14,947 nucleotides of DNA, from the NCBI GenBank assembly GCA_026989405.1, contig JALSJL010000301.1, positions 1-14,947 on the forward strand, given 5' to 3'. The notes below the pieces were generated by a model, which was not told the origin of the DNA, did no database searches, and was given only the letters and a program-made list of their open reading frames with translations. This DNA comes from Marinosulfonomonas sp. (lineage in GTDB: Bacteria; Pseudomonadota; Alphaproteobacteria; Rhodobacterales; Rhodobacteraceae). The translations under genes and the position numbers were made by a program. This document shows positions 14,470-14,947 of the stretch, piece after piece (within the stretch, counting starts at the first letter, position 1; each line of letters opens with the position of its first letter).

Positions 14470-14947
14470 TGGCCATTTCACTCGCATCCCTGCGCACGGC
14501 TACCGTGCTTTCGCCGCCGCGCATCCTGATCCACGGCGTGGCCGGGGTCGGCAAGTCCACCTTCGCGGCCGATGCAGACCGGCCCGTGTTCCTCATGACC
14601 GAGGACGGTCTCGGCAAGCTGCAGGTACCGCATTTCCCGCTGGCGACCAGCTATGGCGAGGTGGCCGAAGCGCTCGATGCGCTGCTGGCCGAGGACCACG
14701 ATTTCGGCACGGTGGTCGTCGACAGCGTCGATTGGCTCGAGCCGCTGATCTGGGCCGAGGCCTGCAAGCGCAACGGCTGGGCTTCCATCGAGGCGCCGGG
14801 CTTCGGCAAGGGCTATGCGGAAGCACTGACCATCTGGCGCGAATATCTCGACAAGCTGAATGCGCTGCGGGACCAGAAGGGCATGGTGGTCATCCAGATC
14901 GCCCATACCGACATCAAGCGCTTCGACAGCCCCGAGCACGAACCCTA
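14469..14947 (+). CDS. Phage-type AAA ATPase (AAA_24-like), 3' partial
   Basis: A nucleotide-binding protein cut by the window end after about 159 residues. Walker A is GVAGVGKST (residues 23-31), and the Walker B strand is FGTVVVDSVDW. The start LRTATVLSPPRILIHG and the MTEDGLGKL segment after the first helix are typical of the RecA-like AAA_24 ATPases of phages and integrative elements. These usually sit with single-strand binding, annealing or replication proteins (family knowledge). QIAHTDIKRF near the visible end fits the sensor strand. The ATG at 14469 overlaps the previous stop by one base. The C-terminus and any later replication genes lie outside the window. It supports reading this side as the element's replication/recombination module. 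Confidence 0.88.
   Translation, partial: MAISLASLRTATVLSPPRILIHGVAGVGKSTFAADADRPVFLMTEDGLGKLQVPHFPLATSYGEVAEALDALLAEDHDFGTVVVDSVDWLEPLIWAEACKRNGWASIEAPGFGKGYAEALTIWREYLDKLNALRDQKGMVVIQIAHTDIKRFDSPEHEP

Noticed and set aside
1..14947. CRISPR array
   Set aside because: No regularly spaced repeats of CRISPR length were seen; the only periodic array is the three 8-bp units at 13677-13706.

Overview
The window is GC-rich, uses TGA or TAA at nearly every stop, and reads as an alphaproteobacterial chromosome, most likely Rhodobacterales. The clues are a DUF3772-type MscS channel, the DUF2924/serine-recombinase cassette and the overall codon use. The placement is inferred from gene content only.

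Layout. (1) 1-3402 is ordinary chromosomal backbone: the 3' part of a mechanosensitive channel gene, a small two-pass membrane protein, and a convergent HdeD-family membrane protein. (2) 3668-3757 is tRNA-Ser(GGA), followed by a clean intrinsic terminator. (3) 3811-7318 is visibly more AT-rich than its flanks. It holds an unrecognised gene on the minus strand and a divergent NERD nuclease / UvrD-like helicase gene, which one in-frame TAG splits in two. (4) 7350-9877 is a minus-strand operon of four overlapping genes: small protein, DUF2924 protein, large serine recombinase, ParB-like HTH protein. (5) 10053-11281 holds an ImmA/IrrE metallopeptidase and its overlapping XRE repressor. (6) 11282-11441 is a divergent control region with two GTTCG/CGAAC palindromes, one of which contains a plausible -10 element. 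(7) 11442-13590 holds two overlapping genes of unknown function, the first interrupted by an in-frame TAG, then a terminator. (8) 13677 to the end has three 11-bp direct repeats, an excisionase/AlpA-like HTH protein, a phage-type hypothetical protein and the start of an AAA ATPase that runs off the window.

Parts 4-8 have the order expected of a temperate phage or integrative element: integration module, repressor plus antirepressor protease, divergent early operon, then a replication/recombination module. The XRE-ImmA pair resembles in organisation the ImmR-ImmA switch of ICEBs1. Part 3 may be cargo of that element or an older island beside the tRNA gene. The points most worth following are the two single-amber interruptions, the palindromic control region, and the two unrecognised gene sets (4137-5090 and 11442-13590).
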